Source of the DNA: CAZQRP01 sp964596125 | Lineage (GTDB): Bacteria > Chloroflexota > Dehalococcoidia > GIF9 > UBA5629 | DNA: 64,000 bases | Assembly (NCBI GenBank): GCA_964596125.1 | Contig: CAZQRP010000006.1 | Location: 69,236-133,235, forward strand | Direction of reading: 5' to 3' | Shown: positions 42,664 to 52,275 of the stretch, in pieces | How positions within the stretch are numbered: position 1 is the stretch's first letter | How the letters are laid out: each line of letters begins with the position of its first letter | The notes under the pieces: model-generated | Seen by the model: the letters and a program-made list of their open reading frames with translations, nothing else | What the model was told of the DNA's origin: nothing | Databases searched by the model: none | Position numbers and translations under genes: made by a program

Positions 42664-44037
42664 CTACTTTATACGTTTCTCAATAAGTTGAATTATGGTC
42701 GATCTCAGGTTCTCCAGGGTATAATTATATGGATCAAGAAAGGCAAGTTTATCCGCCAAATCCTTGTCTCCCAGGCAGTCATCAATCCAGATGGAGAAGT
42801 CATTAACACCTTTTTTTAACCTCAACCTTGCTTCGAAAATATGGTAACTAAGAGAATCTATGCTGATCCTCCTTAATACCTCAACAAACTCTCTGAGGTC
42901 ACGGACTATATAAGGAGTTGGTAATATGAAGCTTATCGACCTGATGAAATGGAACTCCCTTCCCTCCGATACAGGCCGGTCGTCGGGACTTGTCGTTAGA
43001 TACTCCTCTATGACACCTATAATCCTGGCTCTTAAAGCAGCAATAGTAGGAAAATCAAATGTATCAATGCTGGCCAATTTTTCACCCAGAACTTCATTGC
43101 CAAGTTCATCGGTAGTCCATAAAGCGAAATCGTTGGCAGGTTCTGGAATCAGGTATTGATATTCTTCCAGAAAATGGTGAGTATGATAATAAACAACGGA
43201 GCCGGGAACCTCTTTCAATATATTGACCAGTTCAGTCAAATTACGGGCTTTAAGTCCGGTCAACTCTTTCAGGTGGAGACGGGAATAGAATCGAAAAGGT
43301 GAACTGGCTTTCTTCAGCGGCCGCCCGTAATTAATTAACGTACTTTGGACTAACCGACTGTTGGGAACCAGGATAAGATTACCATCAAGAGCCCTTATCC
43401 TGGTTGTTCTCCAGGTTACATCGGTAACATAGCCCTCTTCACCAGACTCTAACCTTACGAAATCACCGATTTCAATTTGATCTCCCCGGGCTAACTGGAA
43501 ACCTGAAGAAAGGTTTGCCACCAGGTCTCTGAAGGCCATAGCTGCCAGCAAAATAGCGGCAAACAAGAGCAAAATAATTGGAGTAGTAGGCGCCCCCCAG
43601 ATATCAAGCACAATTAAGGCGCCAACCGCAGCGACAGCAATTCTCACAATGTTTTCCAACAAAGTAATAGAAGGTTGAAGGCGTTTCATCTTGCTAATGT
43701 AGTGCCTGAGTAATTTCGTACTCAGGGTGGCTACGACCCAGCCTAAAGAAATGATTAACAGACTGGCCAAAAGTTTGTCAGCAACCAGCTTCCAGACAGA
43801 GCTTAATTTCGAGATATGAATAGCCACATATGCGCCAAATATCCAGAACCAGTGCACGAATGGAGAGCGGGTTACCTGGACAATCATGTTGCTTACTTCC
43901 CATTTCCCCTCTCTCGCCCAACGACCGAATGCCCGGTAGGCAATCCTCCTTAACCACAGGCTGGCCACGTATATGACCAGAAAAATGAGAACGGGAAGAG
44001 CTATATCACGCCAATTTTGGTTTAACCAGTCCAACAT
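42664..44037 (-). CDS. mscS: MscS-family mechanosensitive channel
   Basis: A 457-residue protein. At least four helices lie in the first 180 residues, then the conserved pore-lining and beta domain region (MAFRDLVANLSSGFQLA near 160, IGDFVRLESGEEGYVTDVTWRTTRIR near 195, LVPNSRLVQSTLINYGRP near 225). A long C-terminal part of about 220 residues is unusual. It opens when membrane tension rises in hypo-osmotic shock. Location between otsB and treT fits osmotic adjustment. Confidence 0.94.
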   Translation of the reverse strand: MLDWLNQNWRDIALPVLIFLVIYVASLWLRRIAYRAFGRWAREGKWEVSNMIVQVTRSPFVHWFWIFGAYVAIHISKLSSVWKLVADKLLASLLIISLGWVVATLSTKLLRHYISKMKRLQPSITLLENIVRIAVAAVGALIVLDIWGAPTTPIILLLFAAILLAAMAFRDLVANLSSGFQLARGDQIEIGDFVRLESGEEGYVTDVTWRTTRIRALDGNLILVPNSRLVQSTLINYGRPLKKASSPFRFYSRLHLKELTGLKARNLTELVNILKEVPGSVVYYHTHHFLEEYQYLIPEPANDFALWTTDELGNEVLGEKLASIDTFDFPTIAALRARIIGVIEEYLTTSPDDRPVSEGREFHFIRSISFILPTPYIVRDLREFVEVLRRISIDSLSYHIFEARLRLKKGVNDFSIWIDDCLGDKDLADKLAFLDPYNYTLENLRSTIIQLIEKRIK

Positions 44038-44053
44038 AAGATATACCGCGTAA

Positions 44054-44842
44054 TTATAACACTTTCAAAAACTCTGTCACTTCCTTAGGCGCCTTTAAAA
44101 AATAACGGGCAACAGACTGAAAATCTTCACTGCCAACAAAGATTGTAATACCACCATAACCCTCAATTACTTTAAAGGCATCCTCATCAGTCAAGTCGTC
44201 ACCCAAATATACAGGCAGTGCCCCGCTTTTTCCTTTGGTCTCCTTGCATCTAGCTATAAGCCAGGCCACAGCTTTACCCTTGTCCCACTCCACAGGTGGC
44301 CTTATCTCGTATACCTTCTTACCCCGGGTAATCCTTATTCTCCCGGTAATATGAAGTGGATTGGTGACCTTATCGAAAGCATCTATGACCTTTTGCTCTT
44401 CAGCGCCATTGACAGAACGATAGTGCACACTGAGAGTCAATCCTTTATTCTCAACGAACACGCCTTTAATGCCTCTTAACGTGGTTGAAAGCACTTGAAA
44501 GAGGATCTGCAGGTAAGGTCTAACTTCCTCGGCAATAGGTTCCAGGAAATTAGTGCCAAAACCTTCGATTTCCAGGCCATGGTTTCCGGAGTAAATGATA
44601 CCATCTACATTTACGCAGTTTTTAAGATCAGTCAAGGAACGGCCGCTGATAAGTCCGATGGTATAACGACGATTTCTGGCAAGTGCCTGGAGTAATTTCC
44701 TCGTATCCGCATTAAGAACGGCCAGCTCCGGTCTGTCCGCAATAGGAGTCAACGTGCCGTCGTAGTCGCTAAGAAGTAAGATATGATTTGCTGATTTAAG
44801 ACGATGCGATATCTTATTCCATGCGTCAAAAAGATACTGCAT
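44054..44842 (-). CDS. otsB: Trehalose-6-phosphate phosphatase
   Basis: A 262-residue HAD phosphatase with LLSDYDGTLTPI (nucleophile and acid Asp pair), GNHGLEIEG near 90, Lys in DKGKAVAWLI and YLGDDLTDEDAF near 215. It removes phosphate from trehalose-6-phosphate made by OtsA, encoded 13 bp upstream on the same strand. It lies between otsA and mscS in one operon. Confidence 0.96.
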   Translation of the reverse strand: MQYLFDAWNKISHRLKSANHILLLSDYDGTLTPIADRPELAVLNADTRKLLQALARNRRYTIGLISGRSLTDLKNCVNVDGIIYSGNHGLEIEGFGTNFLEPIAEEVRPYLQILFQVLSTTLRGIKGVFVENKGLTLSVHYRSVNGAEEQKVIDAFDKVTNPLHITGRIRITRGKKVYEIRPPVEWDKGKAVAWLIARCKETKGKSGALPVYLGDDLTDEDAFKVIEGYGGITIFVGSEDFQSVARYFLKAPKEVTEFLKVL

Positions 44843-44855
44843 AACATCAACGTCA

Positions 44856-46328
44856 TTAAAGTCCCAGACCAGCTAACTCAGATATTATATTTCCGGCCCA
44901 CTGATAAATATTATCTCGTTCCACAATCTGGCGCAACTTCCTTATTCGCGCCTGCCTTTGTCTCTTGGGCATCTCTATGGCTTTTTTAATTGACTCAGCA
45001 AATTCATCAGTAGCATAAGGATTAATGAGAATAGCATCGGTTAACTCTCTGGCAGCCCCGGTAAACCGGCTGAGCATGAGTACGCCATCGTCGTCCACTC
45101 TGGAGGAAACAAATTCCTTGGCCACCAGGTTCATTCCATCATGGAGAGAACTGACCAGGCAAAAATTCGCTAATCGATTGAAAGCCAGCAGAGTAGATGG
45201 TAAGCAATGTCTTTTAACATATATAACCGGCTTCCAGCCACCAGACTGATACTTCCAGTTTATCTCTTCAACAAGATCATCGACTTCCGCATTCAATTCT
45301 TTGTATTTTTTAATATGGACACGGCTTGGTTCAGCCAACTGGAAGAAAACCATTCGCCCCTGATAATCAGGATACTTGAAGAAAAATTTGTCTAAAGCCC
45401 GCAATCTGTGAGGTATTCCCTTGGTATAATCAACCCTGTCGGCACCAATACCAACAATCTCGTCCTCTAGCTTCCAATTGTGCCGAATTATTTCCATTTC
45501 TTTTTCAACTTCCTCACCAGCCGCATCACGTGCTATTTGGTCGTAGTCCACACTGATAGGGAAATACCGTATTAAAGTAGTTCGACCAAGTCGGTTGACC
45601 GCCCACCTTTCATAGTCAATCTGGGATTCCAGAGTCCGGCCAACCGTTTCCAGAAAATTATCACAATGATAGCGGATATGGAAACCAAGAAGATCATTCC
45701 CCAGAAGCCCATCTAATATTTCTTCACCCCACGGGCAAATTCGAAAGACTTCAGGATTGGGCCAGGGAATATGCCAGAACTGTGCGGTGACCACATCAGG
45801 ATTCTTCGCTTTTATAAGTCGGGGCAAAAGTGCCAGATGGTAGTCCTGAATAAAAATAAACGCCTTCCTGTCACCAACCTCATCCAGAACGGCATCAGCA
45901 AAAAGCTGATTGACCTTTTTATAAGTATTCCAATCAGCTTCATCAAAATGTGGTGCCGTATACGCCACATGGCATAAAGGCCATAAAGCTTCATTGGAAA
46001 AACCGAGATAGTAGCCTTCCTCCTCCTCCTTCGTCAACCATATCCGCCTCAAGCTATAGCTGTGTTCATCTGGAGGAACAAGTACACGGTTTTTTTCATC
46101 CACCACCTTTTGATCGGCATTCCCACTACCGTGGGCAACCCATACACCACCACAGGCCCGCATTACCGGGTCAAGAGCTACCGTCAATCCGCTGGCAGGC
46201 ACAGTACACTCGATCTGTTTGCCCGACAAAACGTGAATGTAAGGCTCCCTATTAGATACAACAACCAGTAAGCGACCAGATAATTCACTTCTAACCAGCT
46301 CTTGTAAGTGTTCTTTGGTCCAGCCCAT
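44856..46328 (-). CDS. otsA: Trehalose-6-phosphate synthase
   Basis: A 490-residue GT20 enzyme that joins UDP-glucose to glucose-6-phosphate. It has ASGLTVALDPVMRACGGVWVAHGSG near 43, DYHLALLPRLI near 160, GIGADRVDYTKGIPHRLRAL near 295 and SLHDGMNLVAKEFVSSR near 402 (the nucleotide-sugar site). The ATG at 46328 has GGAGGGAATCG just before it. It begins the operon otsA-otsB-mscS-treT. Confidence 0.96.
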   Translation of the reverse strand: MGWTKEHLQELVRSELSGRLLVVVSNREPYIHVLSGKQIECTVPASGLTVALDPVMRACGGVWVAHGSGNADQKVVDEKNRVLVPPDEHSYSLRRIWLTKEEEEGYYLGFSNEALWPLCHVAYTAPHFDEADWNTYKKVNQLFADAVLDEVGDRKAFIFIQDYHLALLPRLIKAKNPDVVTAQFWHIPWPNPEVFRICPWGEEILDGLLGNDLLGFHIRYHCDNFLETVGRTLESQIDYERWAVNRLGRTTLIRYFPISVDYDQIARDAAGEEVEKEMEIIRHNWKLEDEIVGIGADRVDYTKGIPHRLRALDKFFFKYPDYQGRMVFFQLAEPSRVHIKKYKELNAEVDDLVEEINWKYQSGGWKPVIYVKRHCLPSTLLAFNRLANFCLVSSLHDGMNLVAKEFVSSRVDDDGVLMLSRFTGAARELTDAILINPYATDEFAESIKKAIEMPKRQRQARIRKLRQIVERDNIYQWAGNIISELAGLGL

Positions 46329-46359
46329 CGATTCCCTCCAATATTATCGATGCACAACC

Positions 46360-46387
46360 ATTATACACTATCCCTGTGTTAAAGCAA
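46360..46387 (-). promoter_or_regulatory. Sigma70-type promoter of the osmotic-stress operon
   Basis: On the minus strand TTGCTT, a 16-bp spacer and TATAAT, with a predicted start about 25 bases before the otsA ATG. The consensus -10 argues for the ordinary sigma factor rather than a special one. Confidence 0.6.
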
Positions 46388-46541
46388 CCAACCCAATTTC
46401 CCGGACAGGATTATTGATCCATAAGGTCTTATTTTGATTGAGTGAATTGACCAGGAGTTGGTTCACTATATGACCAGGTCTAAAACAATGTGTATATTTT
46501 GGAGGCACTATAGTAATATTAATCCGGTTCATTAAGAAAAT

Positions 46542-46611
46542 CACCCGGTTGAGCGAATCTGGTTTTACTTTACCGGAAAGGACTATAGTATACGACACGC
46601 CTCAACCGGTG
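46542..46611 (-). terminator. Inverted repeat after the sigma factor gene, possible terminator
   Basis: On the minus strand CACCGGTTGAGGCG begins right after the stop codon, and CGCTCAACCGGGTGATTTTC lies about 40 bases on. The arms pair over about 11 bp, followed by TTTT. The long loop is unusual, so the call is tentative. Confidence 0.5.
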
Positions 46612-48039
46612 CTACGAGAGGTAATCTGTTAACTTACGACTGCGACTCGGATGTCGGAGTTTAGCCAGTGCCTCTTTCTCAATCTGGCGAATCCGCTCCT
46701 TGGTCAGGCCAAACTCTGATCCTACGTCCTCTAAAGTTCTGCTGCCGGTATTACCCAGTCCAAACCTGGTTTCGATGATACGACGCTCGCGTGCTGACAA
46801 TGACTCCATAGCGCCTCTCAACTGTTCCCCGAGCAGACTTTCGGTTGCCTGATCTTCGGGCTTGGGACTGTTCTGGTCAATAATAAAATCGCCAAGCTGG
46901 CTCCCTTCCTCGCCGATTGGTGTCTCAAGCGAAATCATCTCTTCCGATGCAATCTTGAGCAGCATATCTAACTTCTCGGACGAAACACCCATCTCCGAAG
47001 CCATCTCCTCTTTAGTTGGCTCGTGATCATATTGCTGCCACAATCGTTGCCTTACCTGAGACAACTTCCTGCTGGCCTCCACCATATGTACTGGCAGGCG
47101 AACAGTGCGCGATTGTTCTGCAATGGACCGGCTGATAGCCTGCCTGATCCACCACGTGGCATAGGTGCTGAATTTGTAACCCCGGCGGTGGTCAAATTTC
47201 CACACCGCCCGCATAAGCCCGATGTTTCCCTCTTGAATAAGATCAAGTAAAGACATAGTGCGTGCGTTGTATCTTTTAGCAATACTGACAACAAGACGCA
47301 AGTTAGCTTGAATAAGCCTATCAGCCGCCTGACTGACCATTTCCCTCACTCGCTTAAAGTACAGGTCGATTTCAGTGCTGTGTTTATCTATTCCATCCCA
47401 GAAATCCGTAGACCGTGTCTTCTCCTCAAATTCAGCTACCGAAGTTGCCTGGCTTGCTTCCCCTAGCAAATGCCAGGGGATAAGAAAGCTGTCCAATGAC
47501 AGTTTGATCAAGCCTCTTCTAACTTCGTCCTGATTTAATCCTGTGTCATGAGCAATATCGCTGCACAGTTGCGGATCGATCTGGCTACTGATAGCATTGC
47601 GCAGGTCCGGATGTAATACTCTACTCGCCATACCTGCGTCAGGTGGAATTTTCAGATGCCCGCAAAGCTCTTCCAAGAGCACACGCGCCTGACATAACTG
47701 CTTTATCAACATTGACAATATATCGACTGCCGAAGGCTCATTCCCATATTTGGCAATCCATTTCTGCTCAAGATAAGAGAGGTGCTTCCCTGCCTCTACC
47801 TGGCTTCCCAGAAGCTTCTCCTCTTTAACGCTGAGCAGAGGAGTCTTTCTACATCCAGCAAGATACAGGCTTGTCGAATCCTTATCGATCTCATCCTCAT
47901 TTTTTATGGAAGCAGTCTTCAAGTCCTCCACTTCTTCCTCATGGTCAATATTTTCAACCAGACCTGTCTCATCAACAGGTTTAAAATCTGTCCATTCCGA
48001 AAAAATGTTTTCCATGTTTATTGGATTTTCTATAACCAT
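46612..48039 (-). CDS. rpoD: RpoD-like sigma-70 factor
   Basis: About 475 residues. An acidic N-terminal part is followed by region 1.2 (DSTSLYLAGCRKTPLLSVKEEKLL), a 150-residue non-conserved spacer, region 2 (LVVSIAKRYNARTMSLLDLIQEGNIGLMRAVWKFDHRRGYKFSTYATWWIRQAI), region 3 and region 4.2 (TLEDVGSEFGLTKERIRQIEKEALAKLR). It can be the main sigma or a group-2 factor; one copy in view cannot tell. GTG 48051 and ATG 48039 compete as starts without a good ribosome site. It precedes the osmotic operon but is separated by an inverted repeat. Confidence 0.93.
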   Translation of the reverse strand: MVIENPINMENIFSEWTDFKPVDETGLVENIDHEEEVEDLKTASIKNEDEIDKDSTSLYLAGCRKTPLLSVKEEKLLGSQVEAGKHLSYLEQKWIAKYGNEPSAVDILSMLIKQLCQARVLLEELCGHLKIPPDAGMASRVLHPDLRNAISSQIDPQLCSDIAHDTGLNQDEVRRGLIKLSLDSFLIPWHLLGEASQATSVAEFEEKTRSTDFWDGIDKHSTEIDLYFKRVREMVSQAADRLIQANLRLVVSIAKRYNARTMSLLDLIQEGNIGLMRAVWKFDHRRGYKFSTYATWWIRQAISRSIAEQSRTVRLPVHMVEASRKLSQVRQRLWQQYDHEPTKEEMASEMGVSSEKLDMLLKIASEEMISLETPIGEEGSQLGDFIIDQNSPKPEDQATESLLGEQLRGAMESLSARERRIIETRFGLGNTGSRTLEDVGSEFGLTKERIRQIEKEALAKLRHPSRSRKLTDYLS

Positions 48040-48255
48040 CACTACAACCACTTACTATGCTCATTGATTTCTTTGTACATAATGTATACAACAAGCAAAA
48101 CTTTCAAAGTTATACTACCCCGGTTTTAAATCCGGTATAGCTCTATTTTGCCAACAAATCGTTATGATTAAATGAAGTTTTACCGTAATAGTTACTATTT
48201 TTGTCCGGTATGTACCCGGACTATATAAATCAGGCTCGCATTGACTGACAGTCCG

Positions 48256-48474
48256 CTAAACTGCAATAACTTCCTTGACATCGGACACTTGCTCTTTCAG
48301 TATCCTCTCTATGCCATTCTTTAAAGTCATCGTCGACATAGGACACCCGCCGCAAGCACCCTTCAGTCTCACTTTAACCACACCGTCGCTGATATCAACC
48401 AGTTCAACATCGCCGCCATCAGCCTGCAAAGCTGGCCTTATTTGTGTTAAAGCTGCCTCAACTTTATCTTTCAT
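48256..48474 (-). CDS. NifU-like iron-sulfur scaffold domain protein
   Basis: A 72-residue stand-alone NifU C-terminal domain: ALTQIRPALQADGGDVELVDI and the cluster motif GACGGCPMSTMTLKNGIERIL (CxxC). Such proteins deliver Fe-S clusters to targets. The ATG at 48474 follows AAAGGAAGTGGAAC; a longer frame to 48513 has no ribosome site. It lies 205 bp upstream of rpoD on the same strand. Confidence 0.94.
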   Translation of the reverse strand: MKDKVEAALTQIRPALQADGGDVELVDISDGVVKVRLKGACGGCPMSTMTLKNGIERILKEQVSDVKEVIAV

Positions 48475-48755
48475 GTTCCACTTCCTTTCACTACTACTAC
48501 TCTCATTATTCATTCTAGTTTATGAGATACTTCTTGTATGCGACTTTTGTCTCATCATGAGTGTAAATACCCTTTATTGTTAGCAGAAGAAAACAGGTCA
48601 AAATATAATAGGCGGACAGATTATGATGAGACTGTAGCGGATTGAAATTGCAGAGAAAAAGGATAGAAAATAAGCAGGCGGAACAGTTACATCAGGTAAT
48701 CCGGACAGAAATCGTTTGTCTGTTTACTCCCCGCTGTCACGAAAAATTAATATGC

Positions 48756-49628
48756 TCATCCATCACCATCAGCCTGGCTGGACAACATATTTGCATATTC
48801 AGCCAGCCTGGGTAAAATTACCGCAGTTTTTCCTTGAATTAAATAATCCGAGATTTTCTGTGTCGTTAACGGTGTCGGCTCAGCATTAATCTCAATAATA
48901 ATGACAGACTGCCTCTCCTCCGCGGAAGAGAAGTTTAAACCAGTCCTTTGTTTCATCTCAATATCCCTCTGCCGCGCTACATGAGGTAAGCTGGCAAATG
49001 GGTGAACAACGGCTGAGGTCCCACATATTAACATCAGATCACACATCTCAGCTTCATCCATACTTTCGTAAGCAACATCGGAAGGGATCGGCTCATTGAA
49101 ATGAACAACGTCACTTTTTATCGGTGCTTTACACCTGGAGCATAAAGGAGGCAGTTGTGCTTCCTTCAGAAGTCCCTCCAGATCATATTCCTCACATTTA
49201 AATCTTGAGCCGCAGGAAGGACATCTCAATTTCAACACACTTCCATGGTACTCCAAAATCCTCTGGCTCCCTGACTTTTCATGCAGACCATCGATGTTCT
49301 GGGTAATTACACATTTAAGAATACCCTTTTTCTCAAGTTCAGCAAGGGCGTAATGACCGGGATTTGGCTCTGCCTCTTCCAATGCCCCGAGCATGTATGG
49401 CTGGGTCAATCTCACTTCCCAGTATTCTCTGGGATCCCTTAAAAAAGTATGGTACGTCTGGTACGCTAATCTTTCCGCTTCAGGATTCTTAGTCCATATC
49501 CCGTTCGGGCCTCTGAAATCCGGTATACCTGATTCGGTCGATATACCTGCCCCGGTTAAAGCGATAGCATGGCGACTTTTAACCAGGTCTTTAGCCGCCC
49601 GCTCGATAAGAAATTCAATATCATCCAC
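48756..49628 (-). CDS. cobB: Sir2-family NAD-dependent deacylase
   Basis: A 290-residue sirtuin. GAGISTESGIPDFRGPNGIW near 26, TQNIDGLHEKSG near 106, the catalytic His in EYHGSV near 124, and two zinc pairs (CPSCGSRF and CSRCKAPI). The final part ICGTSAVVHPFASLP is the NAD contact. The first half of the CobB substrate pocket (residues Y/R of desuccinylases) was not checked in detail. It stands alone, on the minus strand. Confidence 0.95.
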   Translation of the reverse strand: MDDIEFLIERAAKDLVKSRHAIALTGAGISTESGIPDFRGPNGIWTKNPEAERLAYQTYHTFLRDPREYWEVRLTQPYMLGALEEAEPNPGHYALAELEKKGILKCVITQNIDGLHEKSGSQRILEYHGSVLKLRCPSCGSRFKCEEYDLEGLLKEAQLPPLCSRCKAPIKSDVVHFNEPIPSDVAYESMDEAEMCDLMLICGTSAVVHPFASLPHVARQRDIEMKQRTGLNFSSAEERQSVIIIEINAEPTPLTTQKISDYLIQGKTAVILPRLAEYANMLSSQADGDG

Positions 49629-49902
49629 ATATATATTATATCGTATCCGGGAAGCTCAGTGCATTATAATCGAGTTCCAGGGCTTACAGCCTGAATTGTG
49701 CCACTGTATAGCAGGAGATACGGCGGTTTCCCCAAACGTCGATTTACTCTATAATTTATGTAAATAAAGGCTACGTATGAATTCATAACAATGAGAATCT
49801 CTATTCGTTTAATAATGAACACAAAAAGTCACAAAGACCATATCGCAGCACCGAAAGCATAACGAAAACTATCCTCTAATAATAAAGCTCTACAGTAGAA
49901 CG

Positions 49903-50685
49903 ATGCCGGAGACCAATACTGGTAGATCGAAGGGCATGCAGAGAGAACAAAGGCCGTTACTGAAAGTATTGACAGCGGCTGGACTGGGTTCTCGACGACA
50001 ACTTGCCGGTGCCATTCGTAATGGTAGAATCCGAATCAACGGGAGCAAAGTAGAAGACTTCTCATATCCGGTGAGTCCGGAAACCGATACGATAACGATG
50101 GATGACAAACCGGTGAAAATACAGTCCATGCCTAAAATCACTTTAATGCTTAACAAGCCTGCAGGTGTTCTTTCAACAACGAAAGATGACAGGGGCCGCA
50201 AAACGGTTATAGATATCCTCCCGCCGGGATATGATAACATCGGCCTGTATCCTGTCGGGCGCCTTGATATGAACAGCACCGGATTATTATTGCTCACTAA
50301 TGACGGTGGACTTGCTTACCAGCTTACTCACCCAAAATTTGAGCATGACAAAGAGTATTTAGTTTGCATCAAGGACAAACTTAACCGCGCTGAAAAACGC
50401 AGTATTGAAAGGGGTATTCAACTTGACGAAGGTATGACCTATCCTGCACTCGTGAAAGAAAGCACGGGAAATCCACCCTTTAACTACAGCATAACAATAC
50501 ATGAGGGCAGGAAGCGGCAGGTACGGCGCATGTTTGAAAAACTCGGTCACCGCGTTGTTGCCCTGAAAAGAATCAGAATAAATCGGCTCAGCCTGGGTAA
50601 ACTTAAAGAAGGTGAAGTGCGCGAGCTTACCGCTCAGGAAACCGGGCGACTGTTACGTGATTCCACCTTCCATCGAACGCACTAG
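49903..50685 (+). CDS. RluB/RsuA-family rRNA pseudouridine synthase
   Basis: A 260-residue protein. The N-terminal S4 RNA-binding domain (RPLLKVLTAAGLGSRRQLAGAI) is followed by the catalytic domain with VGRLDMNSTGLLLLTNDG (catalytic Asp), LTHPKFEHDKEY and HEGRKRQVRRMFEKLGH. RluB-type enzymes modify 23S rRNA, RsuA 16S; length and C-terminal features favour RluB but are not decisive. No clear ribosome site. Confidence 0.93.
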   Translation: MPETNTGRSKGMQREQRPLLKVLTAAGLGSRRQLAGAIRNGRIRINGSKVEDFSYPVSPETDTITMDDKPVKIQSMPKITLMLNKPAGVLSTTKDDRGRKTVIDILPPGYDNIGLYPVGRLDMNSTGLLLLTNDGGLAYQLTHPKFEHDKEYLVCIKDKLNRAEKRSIERGIQLDEGMTYPALVKESTGNPPFNYSITIHEGRKRQVRRMFEKLGHRVVALKRIRINRLSLGKLKEGEVRELTAQETGRLLRDSTFHRTH

Positions 50686-50766
50686 AATTGAAAATACTGT
50701 TGACTTTTTAAATCAAATTGTGGACTCAGACCACGATCCACCACATTTGAAATAAGGAAAACAATT

Positions 50767-51345
50767 TTAAAGCCGTGGCTTACAGATAATCTCTTTAACT
50801 CTGAGATTGAAAAAGTCCTGGGCATTGGCAGGCTGGAGTACCACAGCCGTATCGGCACCACGGCCGGTACCGGCTATGGCGATCACTTCTGTGTCAGTCC
50901 TCACCAGTCCGGCGTCGGCTGCCATCAAAGCGATTTCACATACCACCTTCATCCCCTGCCCCAGGACCCGCAGCGTATTGGCTATTATCTCCTCGGTCTG
51001 ATATGTATTAAAATGGCGGCGCACCGCACGCCCAACTCCCCCAAAGGCATGAGTGGTAGTGAGTATGATACCACCTTTCGACTCTATTATTTTGCGGTTC
51101 TCCGGCTCCAGTTCCTGTGTATCAGGTTCTTTTGCCCCTGTCGAATGAGTGACCATCACAAGCCTGAGACCGTCAAACAGTTGCACTGCCTGAGCAGCGG
51201 TCTCACCCTTTGTTGTGGCAATCAATATAGTTTCGATACCCAGCTCCCCCGCCCGTTTCTTTGCCAATCGCAGAGTATCCCCGGTGTTCTCTCTCCCGGT
51301 GCTGGGAAAATACGTGGTTTCAACAATACTAACTTCTGAAGCCAT
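50767..51345 (-). CDS. Stand-alone pyruvate kinase C-terminal-like domain protein
   Basis: A 192-residue protein matching the alpha/beta allosteric domain seen at the C-terminus of pyruvate kinase: RLAKKRAGELGIETILIATTKGETAAQAVQLFDGLRLVMVTHSTG, then a Gly-rich C-terminal part with AIAGTGRGADTAVVLQP. No catalytic barrel is present. In archaea and Chloroflexi such stand-alone domains occur often and their role is unknown. The ATG at 51345 has GGGGGTG upstream; the frame continues to 51471 without support. Confidence 0.85.
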   Translation of the reverse strand: MASEVSIVETTYFPSTGRENTGDTLRLAKKRAGELGIETILIATTKGETAAQAVQLFDGLRLVMVTHSTGAKEPDTQELEPENRKIIESKGGIILTTTHAFGGVGRAVRRHFNTYQTEEIIANTLRVLGQGMKVVCEIALMAADAGLVRTDTEVIAIAGTGRGADTAVVLQPANAQDFFNLRVKEIICKPRL

Positions 51346-51639
51346 ATAACACCCCCGGAAAGCATTATAGCACGACGTGGTATACCTGAACCAAAACATA
51401 TGAGCTAGCGCTGTTTCCACTTTATAAATTTCCTTTGGTAAACAAATGTAGTAAGTTCGTGTTCTATACATCCGGGTACAGCGGAGTTATAAAGGACTGG
51501 TGCAAAATCCATGATAAATCCGAATAACTTTATCTAAGTGAAACTGGGGAGTATTCCTTTTCACCCAATACAGGTGTATAATCGTTAATGATAATTTGAC
51601 CGTGACCTGAGCAGGAGTAAAAGCCAAGAGGTGGAATAG
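51346..51639. other. Divergent intergenic region
   Basis: About 295 bases between divergent genes. TGTATAAT near 51580 is a good -10 for the plus-strand gene but lacks a -35. No other feature recognised. Confidence 0.4.
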
Positions 51640-52089
51640 ATGGCAAACATGCAAGTCGGTTCCTGGAAAGAACTCCCGGTAATCGGAAAAACACTGGCAT
51701 TTTACTGTCCTAAATGCCAGGAAGCAAACCGCCTGGAGGTCAGCTTATTTACCACCGGATCGGCAGCCCCGGCAAACGGAATAACGCAAACCGGTGAGGT
51801 GATAATTAAACAGGGCAGACCAATATGGGGCTATCTGGTGGCGTTTATAGTTGCGTTTATTATAGGAGGAATCTTGGCTACTATTGTAGGAAAAGTTGCG
51901 TTCTGGATCACGGCCACCTGCGCAGTCATTGTTCTTGCCGGAGGGAAGTTGTTCAACAATATATTCGGGAAAAAGTTACCCGTCTGGATCACTAAATGTA
52001 GTAATTGCAGCTATGAAACACCAGTTGCCGTCTCTCTGGATGGGACTTCAGCCGCCATTGGTGAGATTCAGGGAAGCTCTTCAGAATAA
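51640..52089 (+). CDS. Membrane protein with paired Cys motifs, unknown function
   Basis: A 149-residue protein. An N-terminal YCPKCQE (CxxC) and a later KCSNCSYE (CxxC) flank two close membrane helices (GYLVAFIVAFIIGGILATIV and VAFWITATCAVIVLAGG). The Cys pairs probably form one zinc ribbon split by the hairpin of helices. GAGGTG lies 6 nt before the ATG. No family recognised. Confidence 0.75.
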   Translation: MANMQVGSWKELPVIGKTLAFYCPKCQEANRLEVSLFTTGSAAPANGITQTGEVIIKQGRPIWGYLVAFIVAFIIGGILATIVGKVAFWITATCAVIVLAGGKLFNNIFGKKLPVWITKCSNCSYETPVAVSLDGTSAAIGEIQGSSSE

Positions 52090-52275
52090 AATTTAATTTT
52101 GAGTCCGGTACTTCTCTGTCTTTTGCACCGTTTACCACTGAAAACTGGCGATCCGTCAGGCCGGTGGTCCGCTCATATAAAATACGCTTACAATTAATTG
52201 TCCGGCCAGGAGTAAGGCTGCCATTGAAGAAAACAGTGAATTGTCCGGCAAAACAGGCGGGCGATACTTCTACGT

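Noticed and set aside
46368..46598. 76-residue minus-strand frame between otsA and the sigma gene
   Set aside because: It overlaps the otsA promoter and the inverted repeat, starts at a poor GTG and has no protein-like motif.
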